Shown one piece after another: positions 10,231 to 22,689 of a stretch of 64,000 nt of DNA. The DNA is taken from NCBI GenBank assembly GCA_028673005.1, contig CM054117.1:51209870-51273869 (forward strand). The letters are read 5' to 3'. Origin of the DNA: Tanypteryx hageni (Eukaryota; Arthropoda; Insecta; Odonata; Petaluridae). The translations under genes and the position numbers were made by a program. Below the pieces are notes generated by a model. The model saw nothing but the letters and a program-made list of their open reading frames with translations. It had not been told where the DNA came from and searched no databases. Numbering within the stretch: the first letter of the stretch is position 1; every line of letters begins with the position of its first letter.

Positions 10231-13200
10231 GCTAAAAATATAAGAGTAATTAAAATAATAAAATGACTATAATGATAACCAATCAAAATCCAAGGGAGAA
10301 GCCAAGGCCTTCTCCGCACCCTGCTGTCTCCTAAATGTGCCCATAAATGTAGACAGCGCAAAAAGAAAAAATATACCCTCCTTTTAGAAGATGACAATAG
10401 CGATGTTCATTTTAGAATATATATAAACAGCGACATATTTTAAATGATGGGGTCCCAAAACAATAATCGTAGTCTGGTAACCTATTCAGCACATAAAGCA
10501 ATTACGGCATTCTCAGTGCAGTTTCGCTAACAGAAAAATATTGAAAGGCAGTATAGAGATGCAAGACACGTGTCACTGACGCAAACCATTCTCCTCATTC
10601 GAATTCCAAAGCTAATTACAACGTCATGTCTTCAGTAGGCAGGGGAAAAACAATTATCGGATAAAAAGTTGTACAACTTTTCCGCAGATGCAAAAACGTT
10701 CTTTCAGAGTGAACTTTTTTCTGAAACAGAACGGATATTTTTACTTCACTTTAGTCACATATTCCCCCGAAAGACAATATAGTGTGGGATACAAATGGGA
10801 ATTTGATTGGTCGCCGTCGTTTTGTTTGTGAATGAGACGTATATTAAGGTACTAAGAATGCATGCGCGTGTGCCTGTGAGTATACGAGTACAAATATAAA
10901 AATACCCTCAACCTTCTGATTTCTAATATCCCATTCATATTGCTCCATGAATTCCATAACGGAGAAACATCAGATTTTTCCTTGATTTTTTTTTGTGATT
11001 ACTTTATCATTTTTATCTCTTTGAAACGCAACGAATTTTGTTTTTGGATGCAATAATCTGTTCGCTGCTCTCTATGCCTTTCCCTTGCTGTGATATTTCT
11101 CTTCCAGTGGCACTAAAATATTCTTTCCATTTCCATCTTTTACCTATCAGAAGTCAGAAGCTATACCGTTTCAATTGTTTGAACAACTTATCTATTTAGC
11201 TGCTAAATTATAACTTTTTCCATTGTGCATACATCCTCTATCGGGCTCATCAGTCAGAGTTCCATACCTTGATATTAGTTCAACTTTATTTAGCCTATCT
11301 GCGAAGATGCTAGTTTATTGGATGAAACATGAAAAATGAAATTTAAAATTATATTTTGCGCAAAGTTATAACATAAATATATTAGGAATATTTCTTCAAA
11401 ATGTGCAGCATGTTCAACATTGACGAGCCTCCAATAAGAATCAACGCTCATAAAATTCATGATCTCACCTGCTTGCTAAACAATAAGCCATTACTTTTCA
11501 ACAAGTAATGAAAATGTTATACTTTTGGGCGAGAATTACTTGGCTTACGTAGTTAATAAAAAAAACACCACAACCAGATTCACAACGAACGTCATGTATA
11601 TTTCTATAAGGGATGTTTGAGTTTACTCAGATCTGTACCTGACGACGGCGGGTATACGCCGATATCCCAGTCGCATCTTAAGGATATCTGCACATTTAAC
11701 AAAAATATAGAAGTTGCTTTATATCAAATAAAATATTTTAAAATCTAGGTTAGGAATTAAGATGGCGGAGTGTAATTGAGGTTTTTCAGAAAGTCAATTA
11801 TCCTGCGGGCAAAAATAAAAAAACTATAACTGTCCCCGGTAGATATATTTACATTTTTTCAAGATATTTTTTTGCATTACCATTTTACATTATTTTTTTC
11901 CATCTACATCTTCATCAGTCTGCATTTTCATTTCTGCAACTGCCATCTTTAATCCAAGACTTCTTTCTTTATATTCATTGTTTGAAGTGCATATTTTCCA
12001 AAACTTGTAAAAAAAACATTAGGTCAATTCCATTTCAAAAGTGAATTCTCTAACAATGTAGAGAGCTGATTTAAGAAAATATGTAGCCTGTATTTAGTTT
12101 TCTGAAAAATAAAACGAATTTTTATCTGCGATCGCAAATTTTCACAACACCGAGGTTATCAATTACTGTTTTTGATGCAGGAGTTTTATGTTGCTATACT
12201 ATAGCCGATAACAACAATTTTTGCGCGTGAGAAACAAAATAACGCACTGTTTTCGGCATGTTTTTGAAAAAACTGCGTAAACCGAGATCGTTGTGCATAT
12301 TTACGGTTTTATTTTATTTTTTAAACTGCTTTCCCTTTAACTTTCCTATTTCAAACCCTCGTGTTTACGGGAAAACAGACGATCGATAAATATTACAACG
12401 ATCGAATAAAGTTTCCGGCTGGAGCAAAGTACAGCGAAAAAAATCAACAAAAGCGTACGGTACGTAAAAAAAATCCCCCTTCACCCAGTGTGAGTAATGC
12501 TCTCCCATTCCGCGGTTGATTACATTATCAAATGAAGTTAGGAAACGTGAGTTCGACTCAAATTCCAGACGCACATTTACAGATCCCCATTTGTTAGATC
12601 GAAAGCCCGTGTCGCCCTAGCAAGCTGGAAACTACAATCATGTGTGTCGTCCACATAGCGGGAGGTGCATAAAAAAATATTTTGTATCCATGGGGAGAAA
12701 ATTTACGTCGCACTCATTGGAGAGCCCTTTCACCTCGCACAAAAAGTAAATGCGTTATTTTTTTGGAAGCTATAAAGAGTGTGAATTTGTATTTGTCGAG
12801 AAAAAGTGATAGACGACAACTCATTTAAACATTTTTTGACTAAAATTACATAAACGTGAGCACAGATGCTCATTTATTTCTTTGCCAAACAAATATTTTT
12901 ACTATGTCCATAAGTGAAATGTTGTAAAATATTCATCGGAAAAAATACCCATAAAATTGTATTAAAAGTTGAAAATAATACTCAAAATTCTTTATCTGCA
13001 ATTTATGTCACCACTATGTTTAAAGTTAACACCCGTGCTGATTTCGACAATGATATGTCAATTAACTGCACCGATTCAGATATAAAATAGTGTTTTACTT
13101 TTTATAAATAATGCTGTCACATTAGTCACTTCTCTACATTTTGACACCACTATTTCTGTCTCCCTTAATATAAACCGTTTACCTGACTGTATTAAGCAGT

Positions 13201-14385
13201 GTAAGTAAGTACCGATTGACTGAATTTTAATTGTAGAATATTGGCCACAGCTAACACAAATGCTTCTTTTAACTTGTAAATCTGATGGGATATAATTTAT
13301 CAAAAGAAGGTTTTAATGGTTATTAACACGAATCTATATACTATTTCCGAATATGATGCTTTTTTATGAGGAAAAACCTTACACATACTACGAAAAAATC
13401 CGCCACTTTATCTAAGATACCTCGTTCTTATAACGATTGGTATTCAATTTTCGATGCCGCTATATTTTTACATCATGCTCATCATTGGATTTTGATATTA
13501 ACGTGGGCTATCGCCATACACGAATCAGAACTGGAATCGATTCGAATTCACAAAACGCGTGAGAGATGCGTGCGCACTTGATAATAACCGATATTTGTAG
13601 TTGTTTCGGAAAATTTAAGTTGAACATAGATAAAAAATTAATTCATTTTTAATGCGGTAGTTATTTTTAAAACTTTTCTCGAGGAGAGGATTTCGAAGTC
13701 GAGGTAAACATTTCCGTTATCGAAGCGGATAGTATAATATTAGTCTTTGCCAGCCCCTTCATTTAATTAACTTAGCTTCTCCAACATCATGAATAATAAA
13801 ATTTGCTACATAACTAACTTTTCTTCAAACTTTTAGAGAGTGCTTGTCCAGAGTTCGTTCAAAATCTTCATTACGTTTTTTCTATAATTTACCCTAGTCA
13901 TTCAGCATAATAAATAATACATTTGGCAAATTTGCCTTCCATTTAAATATTTAACGGTATTTGTTCGATGGGTTTAACGAAATCCTGTAAATACAGTATC
14001 TAATCTTATGCAAGCCGCTTTTCCCGTCCATTTTACTAGTCCTAACTTTGTCCATGTTTTATTATGAAATATAAAATTATATCAAAAATGAAATATTGAG
14101 CTCACCTTACGGTTACAATGAAAGTGACGATCGGGATTAGGTCGGCGAGGAAACTTGCGAAAATCAGATGCAGATTTTGGCTACAAAGTTGCCATCCTCA
14201 GTGGCGATCCTCCTATGAAAGATTCTAAAAAAGAACGAAGACAAACCCATTGAATGAGAGCGACACTAAACTTCTATACGGTAGTATGGTCCGTTTGCTC
14301 ATGAAACTTGGAAAATTTGTTTTTGCACAGTTTACAGTATTACATATTTTTTTAAAATATAACAGTGAAAAGGCTGTGAGCTGAC
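10231..14385. other. AT-rich DNA without recognisable genes
   Basis: Four kilobases with only short, uninformative ORFs (12365-12574, 13076-13303, 13366-13581). I see no terminal repeats, RNA genes or coding motifs. Confidence 0.4.
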
Positions 14386-14930
14386 TCACAGAGTCACGCA
14401 GCGAAGGGATTTTGGGTTCACTAATAGCTTAACATTGCATAACGACTGGTTTTGCTGAGTTTTTAGGCGTTCTGTGCACGAAGAGAACAGAGTGAGCGCA
14501 TATAGGTGGTTTCCGTCCGTCCGTCCGCATGTTTAAACTTGGGAACCGTTGGACGTATTTAGATGAAATTTGGTATCTATTGGGGAGTTTTACTAAGATT
14601 TGCCGACCAATTCCAATTTTGATTAAAATCGGACGATAACTACAACCGCTTTAAATGAAGACCTAAATGTCTTTTACAACGTACGTTTCAACTCGGAAAA
14701 CGCTGGACGTATTATAAAGAAATTTGGTATTAAGGAGTTTTACTAAATTTTTTTGACCGATTCCAATTTTGGTTAAAATCGAACGGTAATAACGACCACT
14801 TTGCATGAAAACCTACATGTAGTTTACAACACGTTTCAACCCGGTAGCGGCAGGACGTATTTTGATGAAATTTGGTATCGGGAAGTTTTACTAAAATTTT
14901 TGTCGATCTCAAATAACCCATTTGGAAACT
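14386..14930 (+). repeat. Modular repeat D: hairpin head and three ~150-bp units
   Basis: Near the left edge is a perfect 7-bp hairpin (CTGTGAG...CTCACAG, about 14373-14392). CGTCCGTCCGTCCG follows near 14515-14528. Then three similar units begin near 14530, 14686 and 14831. Each carries a 'GGACGTATT...GATGAAATTTGGTAT' core, then 'GGAGTTTTACTAA' and, in the first two, 'TTCCAATTTTG(A/G)TTAAAATCG'. Unit spacing is about 156 and 145 bp, and the third unit is cut short. No coding potential. The layout resembles element C (48513-49545). Confidence 0.7.
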
Positions 14931-17635
14931 CTGTGTACTCCAACATGTAGTACACCTTTCCATTCTTGTTTAAATATAAAAGAAGCTTTGAATTATATCT
15001 CTGGGGAAAGTGCTGATTGAATATAAAGACGGGCGAAGGGGGTGAAATGCTAACCAATACAGTTCCGTTCCCGTTGAGCATAAGTTAGCTATCTCGTTGA
15101 GCTATTTGCGGCATTCAGTCAGCAATAAGTGCAAACTCTAAGGAGGATTCCATGATGAATGTTGAAAACAAATAACAAAATGACATTGAAGAACTATATT
15201 TCCCTAATTGCAAAAAAACCTTTTAATGGTTAATTCACTAGAAAAAATTCGAGCTCGTTTTATGACTGAAAACAGTTTCAAGAAAAAGCACTTACGCTTT
15301 TAGAATCCACTTTTGGTGAATCGCCACTGAAGACGGCTGAGCTGTGGCTGAAATGCGCATCTGGTTTATCATAACCTTGTTATTGCTATTGCAAATATCT
15401 AACATAAGTATATATATTTTTAATTTTTCAATTTTTTATATTGCAGTGAATATTCTTGAACTTTTCATATTTATAAAAAGCGCTTTATGAGACAATCGTT
15501 ACATAGAATTTTATTGATCTTACAACACGCAGCATCTAGCACCGACGATTCTAAGCACTCGGGAAGAAAAAAAGGTCGAAAACTCGCATCCGCTTGAGAT
15601 TTCCACGCGTATTCGAGCGAGCCATTTTGAAGGTGGCGCATCCGTCTCCCGGGGAGCGAATTCCCCAAATTATTTGGATTACAGGATGACGTCACTTTTT
15701 TTTACTCTCCTTTCTCTTTTCCTCTAGCCAACGCGGCCGTCGCTTCCCTTCCCGCGTTTTCAACGAAAGACGGGAAGCGAGGATACTTTTCAAGAGAAAA
15801 AGAGAGTGGGGAAGGAGTGGAGACGACAAAAGTTGTGGAGAAAGAGGGGCGGAGGGAATGTTCTTACGGATGTTCAACTGTTTACGTTCCAAAGTCACGC
15901 GGAGGCAGCTGTGCCTGTTGAATTCATTGATGGCGGAAACTCGAGTTCTTTTTTTTCGCCTTCCTCACTTAATTTTTTTCACCGAGCGAGTTAAGGAGGG
16001 ACGTAAAAGTGGTTCATGCTCTTCTCGTTTTATTTTGGTTTCGAAGCGTAGGATGAGGTGTCTCCCGACGGATACTTTTACCGCCCGCAAGGTTGCGGTC
16101 ATCTCGACCTCCTTCCACCCGTCGCGTTTCTGAACTCTTGTATTTTTCTAAAAATATTACGCTGACGTGCAAAAACCGCAAGGAAAAGCGTGAGAAAATG
16201 TCTTGACGGCAAGTATCCACCGACGAACATTCTAAACTCTTAAGATCATCGTCCCAGCAGCGACAAAAAGATGATTGTTTCCACAAACCGGTAGGTTGCT
16301 GTTCGTAAGAATTTAATGCATCCCACGCGGAGTTATCTTACGCAGTTAAGGCACGTTTAAGAAAAATGTTTTCAGCACGAACGTCATAGCAGCCGTAAGG
16401 AAGCGTGTTTTATTCCTTCATTATCAAATAAGCGTGCACATTGCTTTCTTGAAAAAATAACTGGGAGAATGATTTCGAAATTAGAGAGTTGAATCACACA
16501 ATTTTTATGTTTTTAGGTAATTTTTTCGTTATAAAATTGAGTTAATGAGAACCTAGAGAAAAAATCCGTCCAATTTACATTTTATTTAGGAGCAAAAACG
16601 AAACCTATTATATCTGTCTGGATTGTAAAGCAGACAAACAATCAAGTCATGGGGAAAATTACGGAGAATTAACTTCAAATAGTTTTTAAATGCATACGAG
16701 AGGAAATTATGTAAAAAGGAATTTAAAAATCCCTTCATTCAGTAAGTTGAGGACCCGCATTCAGTCATTAGATGAAACATGTGAAATGTTGGTTATAAAT
16801 ATTTACTTATTTAGAACAATAAGAAATGCTTTATTACAAATACCAATGTGGGCTCCAGCGGTGAATCACCAAACTTAGCGTCGCATCATTCCGTGCAGAA
16901 AATATCACTGATGATCTTGAAGAGTAAAAATGAAGATTCTGCCTTATATAAATGAATGTTTACGAATTATGGTTCATTTTTCTCAATTAACTTAATATGG
17001 GCACCAAACCTCGGATATAATGGAAGCTATGCAACATAACGCATAGCGTCGTATGATTTTATTCTGCATACAGTTACATTGCAGCCTAATATTGATAAAT
17101 ATTTTTGATAAATTCAAATAAGATAATCCGTTTAAAAGTTGCAAATGAAGTGCCTTGTTAAAGTATTAAAAAATATTTACTCGTGGCGTTCCACTGGGGA
17201 TGGTTCCTTTATAACTCTGCAGGTGATATTTCACAACAGGTTTTTAGTCGTTTTATGGAATTACTTACATCACACATGATATTTTCTAAAGATAGGATAA
17301 TAATCTACACCTTTCTTGTGACTAACTGCGACTGAATTTATAGCGGTAAGATGAGACGAATTACTCGAACTACGGCACATTTGTTAACGAGCCGAGAACG
17401 TTTTCATAAATCATGCAGACATATCGCGCGCAATCGCCAAAGTTCATTCACCCACCGTTAGAGACCACGAAACGCCAAGGTTTTTCGAGCAGCCTCGAGT
17501 CCGGAGACGGACAATTTCACGCTTCGCGGTTGAGACACGCGATCGCTGATCGAATGCGATACCTCGCTTGGGCGGGAATATTTCAAGCGAGTAGAAACTG
17601 CGCCTCGCCATCCTCTATACTTTCTCCACATACGT
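14931..17635. other. Unannotated DNA with a GC-richer patch
   Basis: 15600-16310 has more CpG and mixed composition. Within it a potential hairpin pairs TCGCTTCCC (near 15732) with GGGAAGCGA (near 15773). 17400-17640 is also GC-richer. ORFs here (15471-15695, 16014-16286, 17458-17730) show no domain. The rest is AT-rich. Confidence 0.4.
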
Positions 17636-18330
17636 AGTATAGGGGAAAGTATTGTATTCATGAAAAAAATCGACTTCGACATTTCAACGGAAATACGCGT
17701 TTTTTGGTCCCTTAAACACGTTTTGATCATTTTCTCGATTATCTCTGAGTGTATGTTAGTGTGTATGTGATAGCTTTTTGTGGGTGCTCTAACTCAAAAA
17801 CTATTAATCAGGTCAACGCGAAAATTTATATTTAATATTTTTGTGACAGTTACAAGAACTAATTAGTTTTTGGTAAAAATCGGTCAACCGGAAGTGGGTG
17901 TTTACTCTTGTCACTTATCCGTTATTTTTAAACATTTGCTTTGATATTTGATAAATGTAATAATGTACTGGAATAAAAGTTGTAGGAAATTTAATTTTCC
18001 ACAACCTTTTCTCGAAATAATTTTCCATATAATGCATTGTTTAGGAGATATCTTATATTTTTATCTGACACCACCACGCCACCTACCGACGAGTATTGTT
18101 AATAATTGACGCTTAGTTACGTCTTATTAACGCTCCTTTTTCCTTTCTTAATTGTTGGAGCTTTGTGGCTATATCCAATATTAGAAGGCTATGGTTTGAG
18201 TTTATTTCTGTTATTTGTCAAGTCGAAAATTTTCTCGCAGTTTCTTAAAATATTTATTATTATGTAACCTATTTGGAAATTTTAGAAATATTACAGATAT
18301 GGAGAAAGCCCTATGGTGGCCACATCTGAC
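17636..18330 (+). repeat. Dispersed repeat B, copy 2 (best continuous copy)
   Basis: It starts near GGGGAAAGTATTGTATTC and ends near TATGGAGAAAGCCCTATGG, and is colinear with the reverse complements of 30466-31225 and of 22690-24512 (less its insertion). Landmarks are a 'TTTTCTCGAT' block, 'CTCTAACTCAAAAACTATTA', 'GGAAGTGGGTGTTTACTC', 'ATATCTTATATTTTTATCTG', and a CACCACGCCACC stretch near 18070-18085. No ORF of note. The class is unknown to me; the number of copies shows that it is an interspersed repeat. Confidence 0.75.
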
Positions 18331-20635
18331 TTTTTATTTTTACTTGCGTCCCTCTTCCCCGCCCACCTCTCGTCCATCGATGCGCTGGAGATAGCACCTA
18401 CTAACACGCATCGCGGCGGAATCAAATCGTGTAACGACTCGAACAGATACAGGATTAGAACCAGAAAGGATTCGACACATTGAACAACAGAGAAATATAT
18501 ATGTCGGAATTTTTTGCTGAGGGTGTTTTAGGAGCATTTGAAACATCCACGCGCGTCGGAAAATACGATCACGACAACAAAATACGTGAGATCGATCGCA
18601 TAAGAGACGGATATCGAGGCTCGTTCACTTATACTAAAATCAGGGACCACGAGAAGGAAAAGCGTACTCCATAAATGGAATAAACAGAGATATCAACGGC
18701 GTTCTTTATGGAAAATGCATATGTAACGGTATCAAAAGAATGGACAGTTCTTCAAGATATATCTCCGAAACTATAAGTTGTAATTATATGATCCTGCGGA
18801 CCTTTTTGTGCTGAATGTTACCCTCTATCCGAATAAGTTTTTTTTTTAAATCCATACCTCACGGATCATATAAGAACTTGGAGAGAGAAAATATGGCATT
18901 TAATTGTTTCTTGATGGATCCCATTTAACGAGATACGAGTATAAGTTAAGTGATTATGCAAAGTGAAAGTTCTAATTGACGGATTCAATTTAAAATCACA
19001 ATTGGGCGATACATTTTAATAAGGATCACTAATACCTTATTTAACTTAAATCCACCCAGTAAACACGCCGACGGACGGGCGGAGGAGAGGTGCCCATAAG
19101 GCTTACCGTTTCTACCGTTCCGCTGGTAACGAACGCCTACTAACTGTAGAATCGAACCTGCTAGTGAAAATTTATATGAGAAATTTTGGTGCATTCTATT
19201 CCCTAACACCCGCCAATATGATGAATTCCAGCACAAAATGTTGATGTAGATAGGAACAATGAGAAATTATTTTAGTTGGATGGGTAGGGCATAACTTTAG
19301 TAGTGATTATTCTAATCAGCGAAAGGCATGATGTCGCAACCGCCATTGCAACAGCCTTCAGTAATGATGCTATGATAAATACTCGATCATTACGAGGTTT
19401 AAGGTTCACACATCACCTCGTGGGAGAAATTCGTAATGAGGACGGATAAATTATGACCATCTACGTGAAGTGTAGCGTTTAGGCTCAGCAAATTTTTCCC
19501 GTTATCTTGGAATTCGTAATAGAATATCGAAAAAGATGGAGGAATTTATATTTAAAAAGAATCAAAATTATATAAATCAACATTTATATTTATAATTTGA
19601 AAATGTTCCTTTTTAAGTCGCGAGACGTGAAAACATGAAGTTTAGATGCTTAACGTAATGCAGTACATTGTTTCATTCGATCTCTTTTGTTTACGAAATA
19701 TAATACTTAAAGACATTTTTTGTCATGCTCTTATTATCATTATGAAGAAATGTGATTTATTTTATCCTGATGCTGTTATTGCAACTTGTGCACTAGAAAA
19801 AATCTATTGACGTCATGGATAAATAAATATCGAAATAAAGATTACCTGCGAGAGGTTATCTGAGTATACTAAAATTCACACGAAGAAAATTCATAGTTAT
19901 GGTAAAATAAACAACTTTAGTCGATATATTTCCCAAGAAAAACTTTGCTCTGAATGAAAAAATAAACAGGCATTCTTTAGGAGTGATTCGCACGTTTCAC
20001 CATCTAGTTTTAAAGACGGTAAGCATTATGCGGCTACCGAAGGAAAAAATCAAAAATAAGATACGAAATATTACTCCAGAAGTTTTTTTTTTCAAACATT
20101 CTCCTCCACGAGAAAAAAAATGAGCCGATCTTATAATAAAGCAGCTCGCATTTGGTACCGCGTAACAACAAGTGTGAGAAAAAGAGACCTTGCTCTCTCT
20201 CTCTCTCTCTTCGTTGGCTTGGTAAGTAGTTTTACCACAAATATAGGCCGTCCCTCGTGATAACACCCACGTTCCCGGCCGGTCAGAAAGTGCTCAATTA
20301 CAATGGGAGTTGTTAATTATATTCACATACTTTTAATACCTTGCGGTTTTTGTGATTTGCTTATAAGTTTAAAATTACTATAACTACTAATTAATATAAA
20401 TACAATACAATAAACATGAAAAAATAGGAAATATGTACATTGGTAAGGTAGTTAAGTCAAAAAGATACCAGCTAGCTATTGTTATTTTTTATTTTTATTT
20501 TGCATTTTTCATTTTTTTACCTCATTTTTATTATTTTATTATTTATTTTTGGCTATATATATATAAATTTTTTTAAATTTTTTATTTATTTCTTATTATA
20601 ATATTATTATTATTATTTTTTTCTTTACTTTTCCC
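18331..20635. other. AT-rich DNA, CT microsatellite at 20192-20211
   Basis: No gene recognised. There is a simple CT run near 20192-20211 and strongly AT-rich sequence at 20470-20635. Small ORFs (18340-18546, 18985-19236, 19997-20266) lack recognisable content. Confidence 0.4.
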
Positions 20636-21235
20636 CCTTTGATAGATAACACGCAATATATTCCCCTTTCCTTCCAACCCTTCCGCTGGACGAGGAACCC
20701 TAATAAGGATACGCCGCAGCCACGTACGCCTCATACTGCTCGAGTAGGAGGAAGGGGAAGGGCGAACACCTACCAACCCTACTCGGCGGGTGCTAGATCT
20801 AGGAAGACGAGCACCGAGATGTCGAGAGGAAATACACTCCGCGAAGTTGGGAAGGAAAGTGAGGTCGAGCCGAATTATTAATCGCGCCGTCCAGGATCCA
20901 GCCGCAGATGCGGTAGTCGCTTGTTTATCTTGATTCCTCTCCCTCAACCGAGCGCCACCCCCACACTCTCCTCTCCCCCCCCCCGTTCTTCCCCCGACAC
21001 CCGCCACTCGTAATTGATAGGACACACCCGGTTACTGGAGGGAGGGATGCGAGAGATGGTTTCAGCTGCGCGCCCAGCGTGTTGGCGGGGGAGTATAAAG
21101 ATGGCGAATGCGTGCGTGTGTTTTTGCGGAATGTGGGGCAAACAAAAGAAAAATGACTGCGATGGCTCGAAGAGGGAGGGAACTTTTCGCGGCGGTGCGA
21201 AATGGTCCACATCATTGTGATGCGGCTTTATTTAT
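20636..21235. other. GC-richer, CpG-containing island of unknown role
   Basis: About 600 bp of markedly higher GC between AT-rich flanks. A TATAAAG sequence lies near 21095-21101, just upstream of ATGGCG. ORFs occur on both strands (for example 20582-21025 minus and 21014-21220 plus), but their proteins are low-complexity Gly/Arg or Ser/Pro and match nothing I know. It could be a promoter region or first exon of a host gene. The sequence alone does not decide. Confidence 0.3.
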
Positions 21236-21516
21236 TTTTTTCAACTTTTGTCTGTACGGGACTTTAAAGTCCCACATCTTCGAAAATGATACGAAACTTA
21301 ATCGGGAGTTAAGAAACTGACCGATATCTCATTTTTCTTCAAAATAGGGGTTTCAAGCATGCGGCTCGCAGACCTCATGCATTATTCACCTGTCAAAATA
21401 TTTTTAAATAATGAAAAAATTAAAAAAACAGTATATTAAATCAACTCTCCCAAAATATCCGCGTTATTTTTCATTACAATTTAAAACAATCTAAGCAATT
21501 GTGTTACGGAAGAATG

Positions 21517-21787
21517 CAGAGGCGGCCCGAGGAATTTTGGCGAGCCGAGAGAGATTGAACTTCAGCGCCCCCTCCGTTATTGTTTGTTGAGATATTTACA
21601 AAGCACATGTTAATTTACTCATCCCTCTGTAAAAATTATTGATAATGAAAAATTAAAAGGAATGCCATCAATACTCGAGCCTGTTTATCGATATAAATTG
21701 ATATACAATATTATTAACTCGCAAGTAATGCATAGATCAGGATTGTGCCCCAAAAACTTTGGCGTCCCGTAGCTCGGGCCGGATCTG
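21517..21787. mobile_element. Non-autonomous hAT-type element with perfect 8-bp target duplication
   Basis: This 271-bp element starts CAGAGGCGGCCCGAGG and ends CTCGGGCCGGATCTG, so the ends form an imperfect inverted repeat. It is flanked by GAAGAATG at 21509-21516 and the identical GAAGAATG at 21788-21795. Subterminal AATTTTGGCG (left) and CAAAAACTTTGGCG (right) sit near the ends. No transposase is encoded. The perfect duplication suggests a younger insertion than its relatives here. Confidence 0.9.
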
Positions 21788-22689
21788 GAAGAATGTCCTT
21801 AATATGCAGCCCGTGAATTTGGTACCAAACGACCCACGTACGATACCCTTGGTATTGACAGAAGCACCTAAAACTTCTTCTATTGAATATATGAAGTATT
21901 TTTAGTCTTTTGATTTTTCCAGGGCACCTTGCCAGTTAAAAGAGAGTAGATTGCTTTAACATCACGTAGATATTTGTGCCATGATTAAAAATAATATTGC
22001 TGAATTGAGTATATGAGGGGGATGAATGAAAAATAAAAAAATAACCACGTGGGTGTTTTTGAGTGGGTGCGTGTGTGTTTTTGCGTGGGTGCGTGTGTTG
22101 GCGAGGCGCTTCATTTTCGGAACCACAAATTAATCTACAAGAATAAAGAAAGGGAAGGATAAAATGGCGGAGATTCTTTTGAGCGGACGGAAAGTTATCT
22201 AACGAGATCGACGCTTAAAAATAACGGAGAAAACGTGGGTGTTGACAAATAGGAAGACCGGCGCTAATTAACCAAACAAAAGGTGACGTCACTGTGTTTT
22301 CCTTCATTGCACACACACATATACACAAACGCCTACCCGTGCGCATGTAAAAATCCTTGACAAAACAAAGATTTCGTAAAGCGTTACTCGGATAGGATGT
22401 TCGCGTTGGATTAAATTTCGCAGGAGAGTTTTCTCGTCGCTCATCTGGGGTGGAGAGAAGAATATTGACTCAGTAAATAGTGCGGCGGAAATTAAAACGG
22501 TAATTCACGGCTTCATAGACGATGACAAGAGGTAGGGTGACAACAACAAAGACCATTTAAATGACTGGTATAGTCTTCTGCGTCAATCAAATAAAAGACG
22601 ATTCAAGGTGCTCACAATGCTATTTTATTTGCATAGACTGATCATAATTTTGATTTAATCAGATTTTTCAAGTTTAAATTATACATATA
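21788..22689. other. Unannotated DNA
   Basis: AT-rich apart from a GTGGGTGCGTGTGT-type imperfect tandem near 22045-22100. No gene recognised. Confidence 0.4.

Noticed and set aside
20582..21025. 147-codon minus-strand ORF in a GC-rich island
   Set aside because: Gly/Arg-rich start, then no recognisable motif, and ends in an Asn/Ile run from AT-rich DNA; no support for a gene.
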